Source: Rhinopomastus cyanomelas (lineage: Eukaryota > Chordata > Aves > Bucerotiformes > Rhinopomastidae). Taken from it: 64,000 nucleotides of DNA. The stretch lies in contig VXBP01002793.1 of assembly GCA_013400115.1 (NCBI GenBank), positions 40,001 to 104,000 of the forward strand, written 5' to 3'. Shown one piece after another: positions 35,001 through 48,976 of this stretch. Within the stretch, counting starts at the first letter, position 1. Every line of letters begins with the position of its first letter. The notes under the pieces are model-generated. The model had not been told where the DNA came from and searched no databases. It saw nothing but the letters and a program-made list of their open reading frames with translations. A program made the position numbers and the translations under genes.

Positions 35001-38000
35001 CCATTTATCTATGAGACTGCAGTATGAGGAGAGCTCTGAAATTAAGAAGCCATACATTTTCGTAAAATTTAAAAATTCTTATTTTCCACAAATTATCCAT
35101 GTGACTTAGCATCATGAGTTGCTTTCACAGATGCGAAGGATTCAGACAATTTATTTGAACAACTAAACACTCCACAGCAGCATGACAATGGACCAAAAAG
35201 GACCAGAAAACTCTTATGTATGACTGTAAGTGCAAAAATCAACCGCTGTTGAGACCAAAACTTTCCTTCTGGGACCCATTTCGTAAATACCGTTAGGAGC
35301 TTTGGAATCTCCCTCTAAAGCACGTGGTATTTTCCCCTCCTGGAAATGACCATATTCTTTAGCTATGAAGCAGTTGCTTTCATTTCCCTCAGACTTAAAA
35401 GGGGATCACCTGACTCCAGCTTCTATAAGTCAGGATCCTCTAATTTTTATTATACTTTTTTTATCCGCCTCAGTGGACATTTTCCTCAAGAATGTAGTGT
35501 GGGACTATGACCTTTGTAAATATCTCTGCCATGTGACAGTGATTGTTCTGATAATTATTCATTATTCAAGACTATAAGAATAATTACTACTTTCAAATAC
35601 CCTGCAAATCACAAAAGCCTGTATCAGGGTTATCCTTAGGCAGGCTTCCAGCACACTATTTCCAACTGGAGAATTTTGACAAATCTGTTTTCTCTGGTTC
35701 TGAATTCATTTGTCTTTAAAAGTATAAGGGTGGTTATCCTTTACTTGAGTGGATTTGTCCTTTTTTTTCAGGTAGGGCCCTCATTTATGAAGTGGGTGGG
35801 AATCCAAGGACTGAGAACCAGTTTGCATCCAAGAGCTAATGGATGGGAAAAAAATTAAATGTGAATAAGTATGCAAGATTATACACACTGTAAATGGGGC
35901 ATGCAATTTTAAAATAAAGCCCTAAACTTGTGCTTCTCAGGCTATTGTTAATTAGATCATTTAAATCTATTAAACAATAACTACTGAATTCAATCAGTTC
36001 CTTTTTATATGCTGTATTTCTGTTGATGATTCCTTGTAAGAGTAAAATGATCTCGCAGTTATGTGATTGCTCCACCCGTTAGTCTAGATGCGTTGTATAA
36101 AACATAATGCAGTACAGCTGTCAAACCTAAGAACTAAATAGCTTATATTTCTAAAGAACCATGAAAAAATATTAACACTATAGAAACAATGGTACAGTAA
36201 TTACTTTTTTTCTGTGGAGTGAGGTTAGACATTTATCCTTATAGATCCCTCATACACTTAAAGTCAGCACTGCCCCTGCGGTCCTTTTACCTTTGTTGAT
36301 AAATGTATTGTGGAGGATACCCTGTCTGACCAGTACAGTATTTGAGGTCAGGCTAGGCTGTTAGCACAAATGGTGTGAACAATAGTTTATACGCCACTTA
36401 ACTCCTTGGGAGAAACAGTTAACCTTGCCAGAGAGGGCAGATCAGTCATGTATAGTTATTAAAGTCTAGAAGGTTTTGTTGTGCTCTGAAATACTTTTAC
36501 AGAACTACAATACTCTGGTACAAGCTTTGCCAAGCAGGAAAGCAACAAAGTCAACAATTGTCTTTGCTATCTTTGCAGGAGATAGACCAAGTTTTCAAAA
36601 GAGGGTTTTTTCACAGACTTACCTTATGAAGCATACAGAAACAAATTTTAATATATTTAATCATTAGGCTCCCTGAACAATGCCGACAGCCAGATAGCAA
36701 TGTATTAAACCACTGCTTTAAAACAGGCTGTTCAACAATTGTGATTTTGATGGACTTCAAATGGGCTATCGACATAAAAACCTGGATCTTCACTAGGGTT
36801 TTTAAAGTCATGCTGAAACTTCATAAATGACGTGGGCATAAAAAATGACCTTTATTTAATTAGCAATTAACTATTAAAAACATCTTCCAAGCAACTAGGT
36901 TTTTTTCCAGAATTTCTCATGAATAGAAAAAGCAGAGTGAATGAAGAGTAAAACCCATTAAGGGGTTACTAGACTTATCAGGTCCTCTGTGTACAAATGG
37001 CAATGACAGTGCTGTTAACACACATGACTTTGTTTCATAACATGATATGTTGCTCCTACATTGTTGTGGTTTTCAATAAACTGTCAGATCCAAATGATTT
37101 TTGTCACTTTTAGAAAACATAAAGTTCAGGTAGCCTCATCCATTTCAGGCATGTAAGCCTGTCAGCCCTGTACCTGCATGTGCTTTTGTACACCTCCAAA
37201 CATCATTAGCCGTCACTATATCTTTACATTGTCAGCATTAACTCAGAATGCCAGTGCAGCTGTCTCAGTCTAGCATGCATTTCCAGTTCAGCACTTTCAA
37301 ATTAGTAACTTCCTCTCCTGAAGTTCTGGCTTAGCATCCCTACATACAAATGAACACTTGCCACTTAGACTAAGGGGACCACAGGTAGGCTTTGAAGTTA
37401 CGGAGGACCACTCACCCTCCCTTTGTCAGTCAGTCTTACACATGACATATCTATTGTCTATGTACTGCTCCTGTCCTGTCTTCCCACACTTATCCAGTGA
37501 ACCTCCCCCTGACTGCTTAGGGTGTTGATACCTGACTCGACAACTGAACAAAAAGTTCCACTCGTTCTTTGGGAAGATCCTTGCACTGGTGCTCCAACAC
37601 CCTGTGCAAGCACTAGAGAGCTCAGCACCACGGCAGCCTCCAAGTCCTGTGAGGAAATTCTACTGTGTTGCAGGGTAGGTAGGAGGTAACATGTTCCAGA
37701 ATGAGAATTTTGGGGGAAAAAAACACTTCTAGATGTAAGTTCAAATACACATCTTCATAGCTAGATGTAGTTGTCTGTATGAAGTAACATTACCACATTA
37801 AATATCAATATTTACTATATTTTCAAAAAAGGGACATGAAGAATGGTGAGAACGAGAAGAAATCAATTTCTTATCAGTGCCTTTTAAAATCTCCTAACTA
37901 GCAGGATTAAACCATGACTCTTTATTTATTTATTGCACTTGTAAAAAGATTAATGGGGATGTGGTTCCTCCAGGCTTTTACATATAACCTCATCACACAA

Positions 38001-41000
38001 AGAACAAAATTATACACTGCAGCAAATGAACTAAATTAGCTACATTTATTTAAATAACTGCTACAGAGGAAACAATAAATCAATAAGAATCCTCACAAAA
38101 ATGTGTTTACAAAGTGTCTTGTAATTTGTTTTAGCAAGGACAGAGACTTCTAGCTCTTAGCTAAGCTTCCTTCCAACAGTCTATTATCATATCAACCGTT
38201 AATGAGTGTTTGCTGTAGAAAAGCATTTCTTAAAAATAAGACTGTGTGCAACTTCTGCCTCACTGTTCTTTAAGACACGGCTGGAATCCCTACACAAAAC
38301 AGGTTTTCCTAACAAACATTTTGTCAAAGGCTTCTAATAACTTGGGAGACAATCCGAATTAACTGACAGTGCTTTGTTAAATCAGAAAAAGAGATTATTT
38401 GAATGGTCATAATCATGCAATTATCTCATCTTCACCGTATTTCAAAAGGCTGTATCTATATCTAGTCCTATATCAGGAGTGAGTAGGGGGAGCTCCAATG
38501 CTGGACCTGTGATGTATTCATAAATCAGTACTTTCAGAGGCTGTCATGGGCTCCATAATGAGGGTCATTATTCAGGCAGAGTGTCAAAACTACTATCAAA
38601 GGACCCTCTCAGAATCACAATCATTCTGTTTCTTGTTAAATAAGCAATGTAGTACACAAAAATGGCAAACAAGAAGCAGGTCAATTTGATACAGTATGAG
38701 GGCACAGAGACCTCTAGAGTAATTTACCCTCTGGGAATTCTGATGGCTTGTGAGATAAATTATATACACCCTCTGAAAAGATTAATGATAATAAAATCCC
38801 GAGAATATTTTCAGAAAAAATAAGTCCGTATGTACATGTGGCAACTTCAGTAACAAAGACGACATTTTCTAAAGCGGAACACTTAAAGAAAATTATTATT
38901 AGAACTGCAAGTAGCTCTCTGAAAAGCTACTAAATCTTATTACAAAGTTGGCAGCATTTAGTGGCAATACCTTATTTTGATTTGCTGAAAGAGTGTATTT
39001 AAAAATAAAAAACCACTTTTTCAAAATTCATACAGCTTTTTTGCATTAAAAAGGGGATAAAGGGGAAAAAGGGAAAGAAAAACTGACAAAAATAGATTTA
39101 CACCGTTATTGACTTCATTTTATTATAAACAACAGGACATTTGAGAGCTATTATTAACAGAAGGTTATCTGGACATTTGACCACAATGGCAAAAAAGGCA
39201 AATTATTTGCAAATGACTGAAGGCTGTATTCAAATCGCATAGGTTCCTAAATGAGACACTGGCATTACTTCTGTCTTTTCACTTTAGAGAACAAGTATGT
39301 AACAGCCCTGCATATGAAGTAGTCTGGATTGCTTATTCTTCCTTGAACTAAGTAATTACAGGTAATAGGTAAACTAGGCACCAGTGAAGGCAGTCTGTGT
39401 TCTAGCTGAAGACAGATACTACGGTGGCCAAACTACTAGACAGTACAGGGGCAAATTGTTTTGGGATTAATAGTCAACCTCTTCTGATACCAGCCAAGAA
39501 GATTACAGAAAAGCTCTTTATTTTGTCTTTGTTGATTAGGTACCTGTGTCGAGTGTGTACATGATATACATTTATCATATATAATACATACACAAACGCA
39601 TATATGTGCATAGTTCTACAGCATATTAATGTCTGGTGTAGCTCTGAAAACCACAAAATACTGTAAGACAGAAATTTTCCTGCCACCTGTTTATGTAGTA
39701 CTTTTTGTTTGACTGGTCCAAAGCTTCTAAGGCTTTGCCTGAGAAGAAGTAATACAGACTTAAACAGAACTTGGTGTGGTCCATGACCTTATGTAGTCAC
39801 AGTCTTCAGGGATGGATGCCCAAAGGTCCATTTGTAAGCTCAGGTTCAGTTTACCATTTTAATACTCCTGGTAGCATAGATTTTCTCCTGTGCTTGCACT
39901 GAACACTGTTGACTTCTACAGATGGGGAGTTCCTGGTGAAGTACTACAATTATGTCTGATACTGAGTACAGAACCTGAGGCTTTCAAGTGGATTTCTGGG
40001 TATCTAGAGCTTTTGAATCTCACCTGCCTGGTATGGCTCCTGTATCACTATTTTTGACTCTTCACTTACTTGCCAAGTTTCTGTCAATCAGTCATGTAAA
40101 TGCTGTGTCCACATGTGTGCTTGTATGACATAACTTTATAGACTGAACAGACAGCAAGTTTTGTATCCTCTTAAAAGCAATAAACAAATTTGTGGCCCAG
40201 AAGACAGAAGTCTACTACTTTTTCCACATTACCCTTGTTAAATAGCAAGGTGAGAAGTAGATTAAAAACCAGTCCCACTAAATGCCTCATAAATCCCTCA
40301 GCTTTCCTTTACCAAACTGAATTTTGTCTGGCATTAAATCCTACCTTGTCTACACTTATTGTTTAAGTAAATTTGTATCTGTGAAATAATCAAAAGCAAA
40401 CCAATTATATTCAGGCATCTTTTTTATCCATCTGTTTGGATATAACTGTCTGTTAAATGGTGTTTGCATATGAAGCAATGTTCTATTGTATGCATAGGTA
40501 CTCAATTATTTAGATTATACATTTGAATAAACTGTGCAGCCAAAGGAGTACCCTTGTAATGTAGGACAATTACATTTTTCAAGCACAGTTTACAGGTTAT
40601 TAAACTAATATCAATTTGGCCAACACAGCTGGATATGAGGACCTAACCTTCACCTAAGAAACTTCTTTTCTTTGGGGGTACATTTTACCCCTACAGTAAT
40701 GAGTCGTTGTTAGTCACTTTAAATTATATCAAATTAGAGAATCACTGCGTAGTCATACTGTCACACTCATAGATGGTCATTAAACATCTCATCTTCCTGC
40801 CAATCAGGAGATTGCTTATCACATTTTTCCAAAGGAGAAAGCAGTTCTCTTCATGTTGGAGAAAAATTGCAAATCAAATAATACTAAATACCCAGAAATG
40901 AGTGTTGGTCAGTTTGCCAGTACAGTCCATACATATACAAATTTACTGCAAAATGCAATCTGTTCTTTTGCTTCTGTTACAGACGTGCCTACTGAAAGCA

Positions 41001-41140
41001 GCAGAACAGATATTTACAATCAGCATCCATCAGTAAAACTACACTGAGAACCTGGAACTGTGTGATATTTGTCTACTTTGCTCTTTTGATAATGTTCTTC
41101 ATTAGATACCCCATCTGTTCTTGCCTTTGACCATCACTCT
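32083..41140. other. long AT-rich block without CR1 or genes
   Basis: About 9 kb in which no CR1 copy, RNA gene or recognisable exon was found. Short AT-rich repeats occur, for example ATAATAATGGCAAC with ATTAATAATAATAAATAA near 33108-33141. The open frame of 122 codons at 34659-35027 on the plus strand has no known domain. Together with 29593-32021 this makes one continuous CR1-free stretch. Confidence 0.5.
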
Positions 41141-41230
41141 TAGAATCATAGAATCATGGAATCACTACAGATTGGAAGGGACCTCGAAAGATCATCTAGT
41201 CCAATCCCCCTGACACAGCAGGATCACCTN
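41141..41230 (-). mobile_element. CR1 LINE 3' end, cut by an assembly gap
   Basis: Reads TAGAATCATAGAATCATGGA, then AAGGGACCTCGAAAGATC, then CAGCAGGATCACCT, closely matching the 3' end of the 12 kb copy. The match stops at a single N (41230), after which unrelated sequence starts. The remaining 5' part of this insertion, if any, is hidden in the gap. Confidence 0.95.
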
Positions 41231-44200
41231 GCATAACTACTTGGAATCAGGAGAATGCAGAAAAGCTGAGTTTGTTTTACAAAGACTAATCTTCGTAGAC
41301 TCCTTCATACTTAGTGTAAGTAGATAAGCACTGCTGAAAATGAGTCAGAGCTTCTAAAATTAGTGTCCTACTCTAAATCTGTCTCAGGAGAATCTTGTCT
41401 ATCTCCACTGATTATTTGGTGCTCTGTGGGTAATAATGGCCAATAGAATTTGAATTTTTCACTGTCCTGAGACCAAAAGAAGTATCATGATTCTGCTAAC
41501 TATCATGATACTATTTGGTTAAAGGGAATTAATGAAAAAATAATCCATGCAGCCAGAAACAATAGTTCTGTACAGTGTGAACAGCCTGCTTACCCTCAGA
41601 ATGCTATGGGCTTGTGATTCCATCTTGAGTAATTTGCCCACGTGTGATCCCATGGTTGTGTAATTTGACATTTTTCTCAGGTGCCACAGAATGCATCATC
41701 TTTTCCATGAAGCACCTTGCTCTGTCTGTAGTTGATGGACATTATACTTTGCTTGTCAGAAGCTCCTAAGCAGTTTCACTCTAAAATGATGGTGGAATGA
41801 ATGCTGAGAGTGCTCACTGCAGCTGGATTTTTTCACAGGGGAAGCTGCAAAATCTGGGAAATACTTTGCTCTTACATTTGGACAGATGCTAGAAGTCTAG
41901 ACTAACCAGACTAGAATGCTGCTTTGGAAATTCCACAACAGCTCCAGACCCAGATGCCTTTTTTCTACCTGTAAAGTAACTGACAAACATCATGATAACA
42001 CAGACCCACAGCTACCTCAGGAAAACCTACTGGGGTGTTTGTACAGAAAATTATTAAGTACTAGCTCATCACTCTCCTCTTTCCTGCAGCTAAAACTTGC
42101 TTGGGTCCCTCTGGCTGTGGAGAATGGATGCAGATAAAACCATCTTCTTCCTGCTGGTTCCACAGAGGACTGGGTGTGCAGTCTAGTCAGTGAAGACTGG
42201 CTGTCAGCAGAGCACAACACAGAGAAAGGTAAGGTGTTGCTTGACTTGTGTTGGGAATAGTGCAGCGGGAGAGCGCACACTGCTGATTCCAGGCTGAGGT
42301 CTGATAAACCCACAGCAGTATCCAGAGGCCAGCTGACTGGACTTCCTGCCATCTGGCATGATATTTGAAACCCTTCTGATTCAGACTCTGATTCCGAATC
42401 CTGTTCATTTATCTAAACAGACATGCTAGAGGACAAAGAATCCCAATAGTATTTTCCTGAAGGAGAAGGGGAATTCAGCAGAACAAATAGGACATATTGA
42501 CCAAGTTCTCATGGTATTGGACTTATCAGTACAGAGTCCATGCTCTGAAATACCTGATGTGAAACTGAAAGTGGTGAGCCAGAGAACCAAAGCTTCCACA
42601 CTGCCTCCCTCTCCATGGCTGCAGGAAAGCAGCCATCAGGAAACCTGTCATTAAACGCTTCCTGCACAGCCAATGCTGAGGTGGCCTGGTACCTGAGATT
42701 GCTTTGCAAGTACAGGAAAGTCATGTGAAGAAGTCACACTGCAATTATTATGGCTCATTGTAATTTTATTACTGGTCAAGTAACTTCCCAGCTTTCAAAG
42801 GCTAAATAGTATTTTTCCTATCAGAAAGAACTATAAAGTGGTGCAGCAATATCACACAACACATGATTTTGAACAGGACCGTGGGCACATGTATGAGTTG
42901 CTGAAAATCTTTTCAAAGTTAAAAGTTTTAATGTTTAGATGACACTGAAAAGTCTGTAATTGCTGGCTGGTCATATTACTCACATAAGTGTCTGTTTTCA
43001 CTAGTAGTACTTTGAAATGTGCCTTGGTAGATTGTGTAATGCATTTTTAAAATTCAGTGCTTATAGCTACTATTTCTTTTTTCTTCTTCTGTTCTTCCGG
43101 CTTTTAGGGTACAAAATGGATGTAATGATGTAAAACTTGAAGCCTTTTGAGATATTTTAAACTGTAGGTCCTATCTGAAAGATTTCTGAACCAGATCTGT
43201 GCCCAGTAAACTGTCCAATCTCCACTTCACCTCTCCTGCAACTGAATAATAAGATAAAAATAAATATGTGCAGACTGTAATGAGCCAGGTGTGTCTGTTT
43301 GGTTAAATTCCACTATGAATAATTTTTTCCCTTTGACAGGAGCCTTTAGATTTTTAGTAGAAAATTACCCCTGACTCCCACCAGCCATTCCACCATAACC
43401 CTTCAGTCACACACTTACTTTGCTTCCTCCAGGTCACTTGTAATTGGCCTCTTTTCCTTTGTGTTCACTAACCTTCCAGTTTTCTGCAGGCCTGTTCGCA
43501 ACCGAACTGACACTAAAGAGTGGATAAAGGCAGCCCTGAAGTCTGTGCAGAGGATAGGTAGAGACTTGCATTCCTGAATATAAGTGTGTCAAAAATACAT
43601 TGTCAGAAGCTGCTGGGAGACGAGGTCCAGGGTACTGTACTACCCTCAAGGAGCTGCAGTTTCTGAAATGTGTCAGGAACCCTACTACAACAAGATAATC
43701 TGAAAATGCTCTATAAACCAGCTGTGATAAACCACTGTTGAGTAGACACTTCAGACTTATATGGGCAAAGATTTGCAGTCAGGAGCCCTGTTGTTTCTGA
43801 GACTTCTAGAAGTGTGACAGCTATTGGCAGCACCCTGAGCCTTTCTGCGAAAGCGCCCCCAAAATGGATTGGAAATAGCTCGAAAGCTGCGGATCATCCG
43901 AGATAAACATCCATCTCTGTACTTCCCCCACCTCCCAGACACATACTGTGCAATTTCATTTTACATACAAAGAGAGGATGTGGGCCTTGGGGATCTGCCC
44001 ATGAATAACTTATGCAATGTTTACTTTAGCATTTTTAGGTAGTTTGCTCAGAAGTGTTTTGAATTGGGTCCACAAATTGGTATTGCATGTAATGAGCTCT
44101 ACGGAGTAAAGCAGGGCACTGCAACATGTGTCCTGCTGCCTGCGGTCTGAAGGAAGAGGTGAGCAGCAGGCATGAATGAGGATGCCAGTGGACAGGCAAA

Positions 44201-44290
44201 AGTAAAGCATTAGGAGGGATCTGAAGGAGCATGGGAAGCTTACACAACTGAAACATACTGCTGCTCACACTTAATTGTCCAAACATCTCA
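41231..44290. other. unique non-coding DNA
   Basis: Single-copy sequence. Overlapping open frames on the minus strand at 42017-42408 and 43434-44286 show no known product. No repeat was recognised. Confidence 0.4.
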
Positions 44291-44312
44291 GATGATTCTA
44301 TGATTCTATGTT
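44291..44312 (+). mobile_element. CR1 LINE tail remnant
   Basis: GATGATTCTATGATTCTATG equals two and a half tail octamers. No upstream CR1 sequence is recognisable. Confidence 0.6.
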
Positions 44313-45060
44313 TCTGGTTATTTAATCCTAATTCAGTTCGAGGTGATTAATAAGTTAATCAACGAAGACAGAAAGAAGTGCAGAACTGATATTACAAAAA
44401 TAATAAGGAGAAAACATACTTAATCACACATGGCTCAACCTATCTTTTATTTTCAACTTTCTGGTATATTGATGGTGTTCCCACTGTTTTCAATTTGCTA
44501 TGCAGTGCTTTTCCCCATGTTCACCAGAATGTTTTAAATTCAATGGGGCAACATCAGGTATCCATAAACTCTCTTTTTAGCTACCCAACTTTTTCTGGCC
44601 TGTGCTATTTTTTCTATCTTGCTGGGGTTTTTTTTCTTTTTCACTTTCCACAGTTTTCATTCGAGTAACCACAGAAATTAGGGTGAAAAAGGAGGAGACA
44701 GATGGAGGTGAAACTTTGGTACCTAGAACACATTCCATTACAATTCATGTGTTAGCAGTTTTCCCATACGACATTGTAAGGTATTTTGTGAGTATGAGCT
44801 CCACCTGTGATCTGCTGAGTGGAGACCACTTCAGAGGTCAAAAAGGTGAGCAGCAAGAGACTTCACAAAACTTTGCAAATAGAAATCAGAAAGGCTGCAG
44901 AAAGGAATCTTTCATTTTCCTTTTTACTTTTACGCACCCACCCTATGGTGTCATGAAATGAGACTCAAACGAATATCTCCCACAACCCCCCATCTCCCAA
45001 AGGCAGCAATAATGAGAACCACCACTTCCATCCTGTTGCTCTGTTCAGTGTTTTTCTTAA
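44313..45060. other. unique non-coding DNA
   Basis: AT-rich. A 119-codon open frame at 44602-44961 on the plus strand starts with a phenylalanine-rich stretch and has no recognisable domain. It is probably chance. Confidence 0.35.
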
Positions 45061-45506
45061 TCACAGAACATCAGGGATTGGAAGGGAACCCAAAAGATCA
45101 TCTAGTCCAATCCCCTGTCACAGCAGGATCACCTACACCAAGTCACACAGGAACACATCCAGGCAGCTTTTAAACTTCTCCAGAGAAGGAGACTCTACAA
45201 CCCCACTGGGCAGCCTGTTCCAGTGCTCCATCACCCTCACTGGGAAGAAGTTCCTTCTGATATTTATGTGGAACACCCTATGTTCCAGTTTACACTCATT
45301 GCCCCTTGTCCTATCACTAGATGACACTGAGAAGAGCCTGGCTCCATCTTCCTGACACCCACCCCTCACACATTTATAAAGATTAATGAGGTCACCCCTC
45401 AGTCTCCTCTTCTCCAAGCTAAAGAGACCCAGTTCCCTCAGCCTCTTCTCATCAGGGAGGTGTTCTGCTTCCTTGATCATCTTTGTTGCTCTACGCTGGA
45501 CTCTCA
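45061..45506 (-). mobile_element. CR1 LINE, 5'-truncated
   Basis: A minus-strand copy with the 3' end at left. It lacks a full octamer tail and starts directly with TCACAGAACATCAGGGATTGG. It covers the 3' untranslated part and the last 125 or so codons of the reverse-transcriptase frame, and breaks off at the RVQRRA segment. Confidence 0.95.
45133..45506 (-). pseudogene. CR1 ORF2 C-terminal fragment, frame open
   Basis: The frame encodes the region after the catalytic domain: RVQRRATKMI near its start, then LFSLEKRRLRGDLINLYK, the FFPVRVMEHWNRLP segment, and a normal end FLCDLV. The open frame continues for a few codons into flanking DNA on its 5' side (to 45549), giving an N-terminus that is not CR1. 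The function of this C-terminal part in CR1 is unknown to me. No catalytic residue is present. Confidence 0.9.
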
Positions 45507-48500
45507 GGAAAGAGGTCAAAAAGCAGCACTGCTTGAGGTGCAGAACCACTTGAGGTGCAGCCCTGGTCTAAGGTAGACGATTTCTAGTGCTTTATGGCAA
45601 GACTCCCATTTCAGCCCACATGGGCTAGTGATTTGCATTCATACAGTGAAACCATTGCTACAAAGGAGAAAGGACCTCCACATAGACAAACTTGGCCAAA
45701 CTTTGAATAACTGCAATAACACTTTGGAGAAGTGCTATGAACTCCAGAATTCTTGGGTAATCGTGGCTTTTGGTAGACACACTCTCCACACACTTAAATG
45801 TCTGACACGCCAGTTAACACAATGTTCCAGCTTAAACATTCTGTGATTCTCAACCATCATGCTGCATTTCACTTCAAAAAATCATTATTTGCTACTTAAT
45901 TCTATGCAGAACAGCATCACTCAATAAAAACATTAAAATAAAAATAGTAGTGTCAAAAAAAACATGGATAGTCTTAATATACTGGGTACTCACATACTTC
46001 TGGGGAACAGGCAAGATAAACTTTATTAAAAGAGCTCAGAAAATTCCTGAAGTTGAAATACTCAGTGGCTGTGTCAGTAAATTTAAAAAAGGTTTTTACT
46101 GAAAATAAGATGCCTTGATGATTACCATCTTTCGTTGGCTTTGAGTGCTAAGCCAATCTGAGGTCCAAGAAGAAAGACTATAAATTCATACAAGAATTAA
46201 AAACAGGTCTTTGGACTCTGCAGAGAGTTGAAACAAGACCAAGACATGTGTCTGCTATGAGTACCTGTGCCCCATTGGAAGAAATCTTAACATTTACTAT
46301 TTGGCCAGAAGCTGAAAAGACTAGTCAACTATTTACTCAGAGCCTGGAATGCTACTAACTATAAATATCTCCAGGCTCTTTTTTGCCAACAATCCTCTGA
46401 AATGGTGCCATTTGCTGCAGCTCTTGGGATTCCAGTGTCAGACCCATGTATACACTGGAGCACAGTTAGAGCCATGGAGACGCTGTCTGACACGAAATCA
46501 CAAGGGGAGCTTCTCACAGCTGTGTGTTTTAAAATACAAAGCGTATCCGCACTCTTCGTTCACTGACTTACGAGAGGAATGGCAACAGAAGTAATAAAGT
46601 CTGTCTAGAGAACACTTACAGGTTTGCTACTTAGAAGAGTTTGGTTCTACTCAAAACCACATTTAAAACTACAACAGAAGTGCACAAACGGCTGCACAAC
46701 AAAAAGTGCTTCTTGACAAACGACACCGCATTCTACTTTGACACGGGTGCAAATGTGTTACCAACACTGATCCCTAAAACAGAAACCGTGGGATTTAGCT
46801 TTGGTAATTCCTTTATACAGGAAAGGAAGAAGCCTGTTATTGACTAAAGACAGTATTCCTCAGCATCCCTTGTTACTACAACTGTAGAAAAAACCGAGAA
46901 GGAAAAATGTGAATTGCAGTGTTTCATGAATGGGAGCAAATCTGTCACCAGAGTGAAACTTCTGCCAGGTTTAGGTGTTTATTACTGCATGTGAGCATGG
47001 TCTTATATATAAATATATACTGTAACAATCACACAGAATTAGGAAATGAAAGCTTCAGAAACTGGATTGTTTTGACTTGGCTTTTTCTAGGGGAGGGGAA
47101 GGGAAGGGAAGGGGAGACCTCTTCCCTTGAGGTAATTTTATTTGAATGAGCACTGCCAGTTTTGAATTAAAACTGAAGCCATATGTAACTTGCAGTGTGA
47201 CTGTGAAAAGACTAGTTAAGATAACTAGTCTGTGTGTTCCTAAGAAGCCCTACTACATTTTACCTAAACAGTAGAGAATCTCGGTGAGCGGAAAGGCTGG
47301 CATGTTTTTCAAAAAGTGGCAGATGGTTATTTAGAGGAAAAAGAGAAACAAAATCATTACAGTAAAAGCGATGAGTATCCACTATCCACTATGTGATTTA
47401 AAACTTACATTTGGAGGAGTTTTGCTTGTTTCATCAAAAACAAAGTTTAATTGCAGATGAAATAAAGTGTCTAGCTCCCACAAAAGCCACAAAGACTAAG
47501 ACATCAATGACATTTAGATTTTCTTGTTTGCTTTGTAATGTTGCACTTCAGGAAGAAGGACAAGAGTCAAACCTGATGTCGGTAGCCACCTGTATGGCAA
47601 AGGAGAACAAGAATGTCCCAAATCCTTTAAATAGTTTACTGAGTGCTATTTTTAATGTAAAGGTGAAGGGTGCACTGTGACAGAAGAATTCAGTTCTTCA
47701 TCAGACACAAGGCTGTTAACAAAGCTGTCACCTCCTCCCCTCCCACAACCACCAGTGTCACCATTTGCAGTTCCAGTGCCAGCACCTTTGGTGACTCAAT
47801 CATCTCTGATACTTCCCCCTCCATCATCAGCACCAATATATTTCTCACTGTTACTGCTCCTGATGCAAGTCTCACCAGCAGCCCTTTTAAACACCTTTGA
47901 ACCTCTCCTTCTCTCTCACATTGAAACATTTCAGCTGACAGTCTATTTTTTAAACACTCAAGTGCTGGCTTTTAAAGCATTTGATGTCTCTAGCATTTCA
48001 GCCCCTTCCTTCACACCTTCTGCTCATAGAGACAAGTGATACGTGAGGAATTTCTTTTGGTTTCCAAAAAAAATATTGTTTTCTTTTCACAAAAATTCAC
48101 CTCATGCTCATGTTTAGCTGAAGCACAATGAAAGAAAAACAAACTTTGTACAGTATTAGCAGAAAATGCCGCACAATGCGCGCGTTGAATTGCTGAAACA
48201 CTAAGGATGTATCAGTATTAAAAAAGTATTTAAATTGTGAAAACTGGAAATCGGCCTGAGTGGCTTTCTTGTTAATTTAACCATCAAATACAGACCTTAA
48301 ACTGCTGTTTGTGAGACTTCTATAAACATCAGAGGTGTCTTTCACTACTTATCTGCATGTATTTTTAAGTCAGAGAGGCATTAGAAAAATTAATTACTGA
48401 TTTTAGGCTTGCCCTTGCTGAATATTAAGTCTACTCTGGCTTTTCCTCAAAATCTGTGAAGCTGTAGAATAACAAGGTGAACTAAATGAAATCAGTGAAA

Positions 48501-48976
48501 TATATAATCTGCTTCAGTTGGTTTTTTTACAGAAACTGGACATTTCTTTGCTGTTTGTAACAGCTGATCACAAACAAGAGTACTTCAATCCATGCACATC
48601 TTAAGAACGAATTATGCGTTTCCCTAATGAGCATTAGAATGAGAAAAATAAGGTGCCATTGTTAATTTGGAACACAATAAATTCAGGGACACTCGCCTGT
48701 GCCAGTGGACTGAAAATCCTGACAAACTCCATAATAAATGTCAAAATATGAGATACCTTACCTTGGACCACAGGATAAGGTGTATGTATGAATGTGCTCA
48801 GCAGATATCACTTTGGAGTATTTAACACTTTTCTTTGGCAATTGAAATATTTCTGTTTGTTTGGCACCTTGTTGGAGTCTCTGCCATTCTGCAGGAAGAT
48901 ATCCTGCTCATTAGACCCTCTCCATAGTAATTAATTCTGCTACCTAGATCTCACTGTAATTACTGGGAAGCATCAG
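45507..48976. other. unique non-coding DNA with one G-rich repeat
   Basis: Single-copy sequence apart from the G-rich repeat at 47090-47115. The C/T-rich stretch 47690-47900 yields open frames on both strands (47677-48039 plus, 47690-47929 minus) without known products. An isolated GCGCGCG near 48179 stands out in this CpG-poor DNA but is very short. Confidence 0.4.
47090..47115 (+). repeat. G-rich repeat, strict G-quadruplex motif
   Basis: Five runs of three or four G are separated by one or two A: GGGG at 47090-47093, GGGG at 47095-47098, GGG at 47101-47103, GGG at 47106-47108, and GGGG at 47111-47114. Such short loops favour a stable parallel quadruplex. Confidence 0.9.

Noticed and set aside
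34659..35027. 122-codon plus-strand frame with a hydrophobic stretch
   Set aside because: The hydrophobic part comes from a T-rich run; no recognisable family.
44602..44961. Plus-strand frame starting with a signal-peptide-like hydrophobic stretch
   Set aside because: The hydrophobic start is encoded by a poly-T region; nothing downstream resembles a secreted protein family.
47677..48039. 120-codon Pro/Ser/Leu-rich frame
   Set aside because: Composition artefact of a C/T-rich segment.
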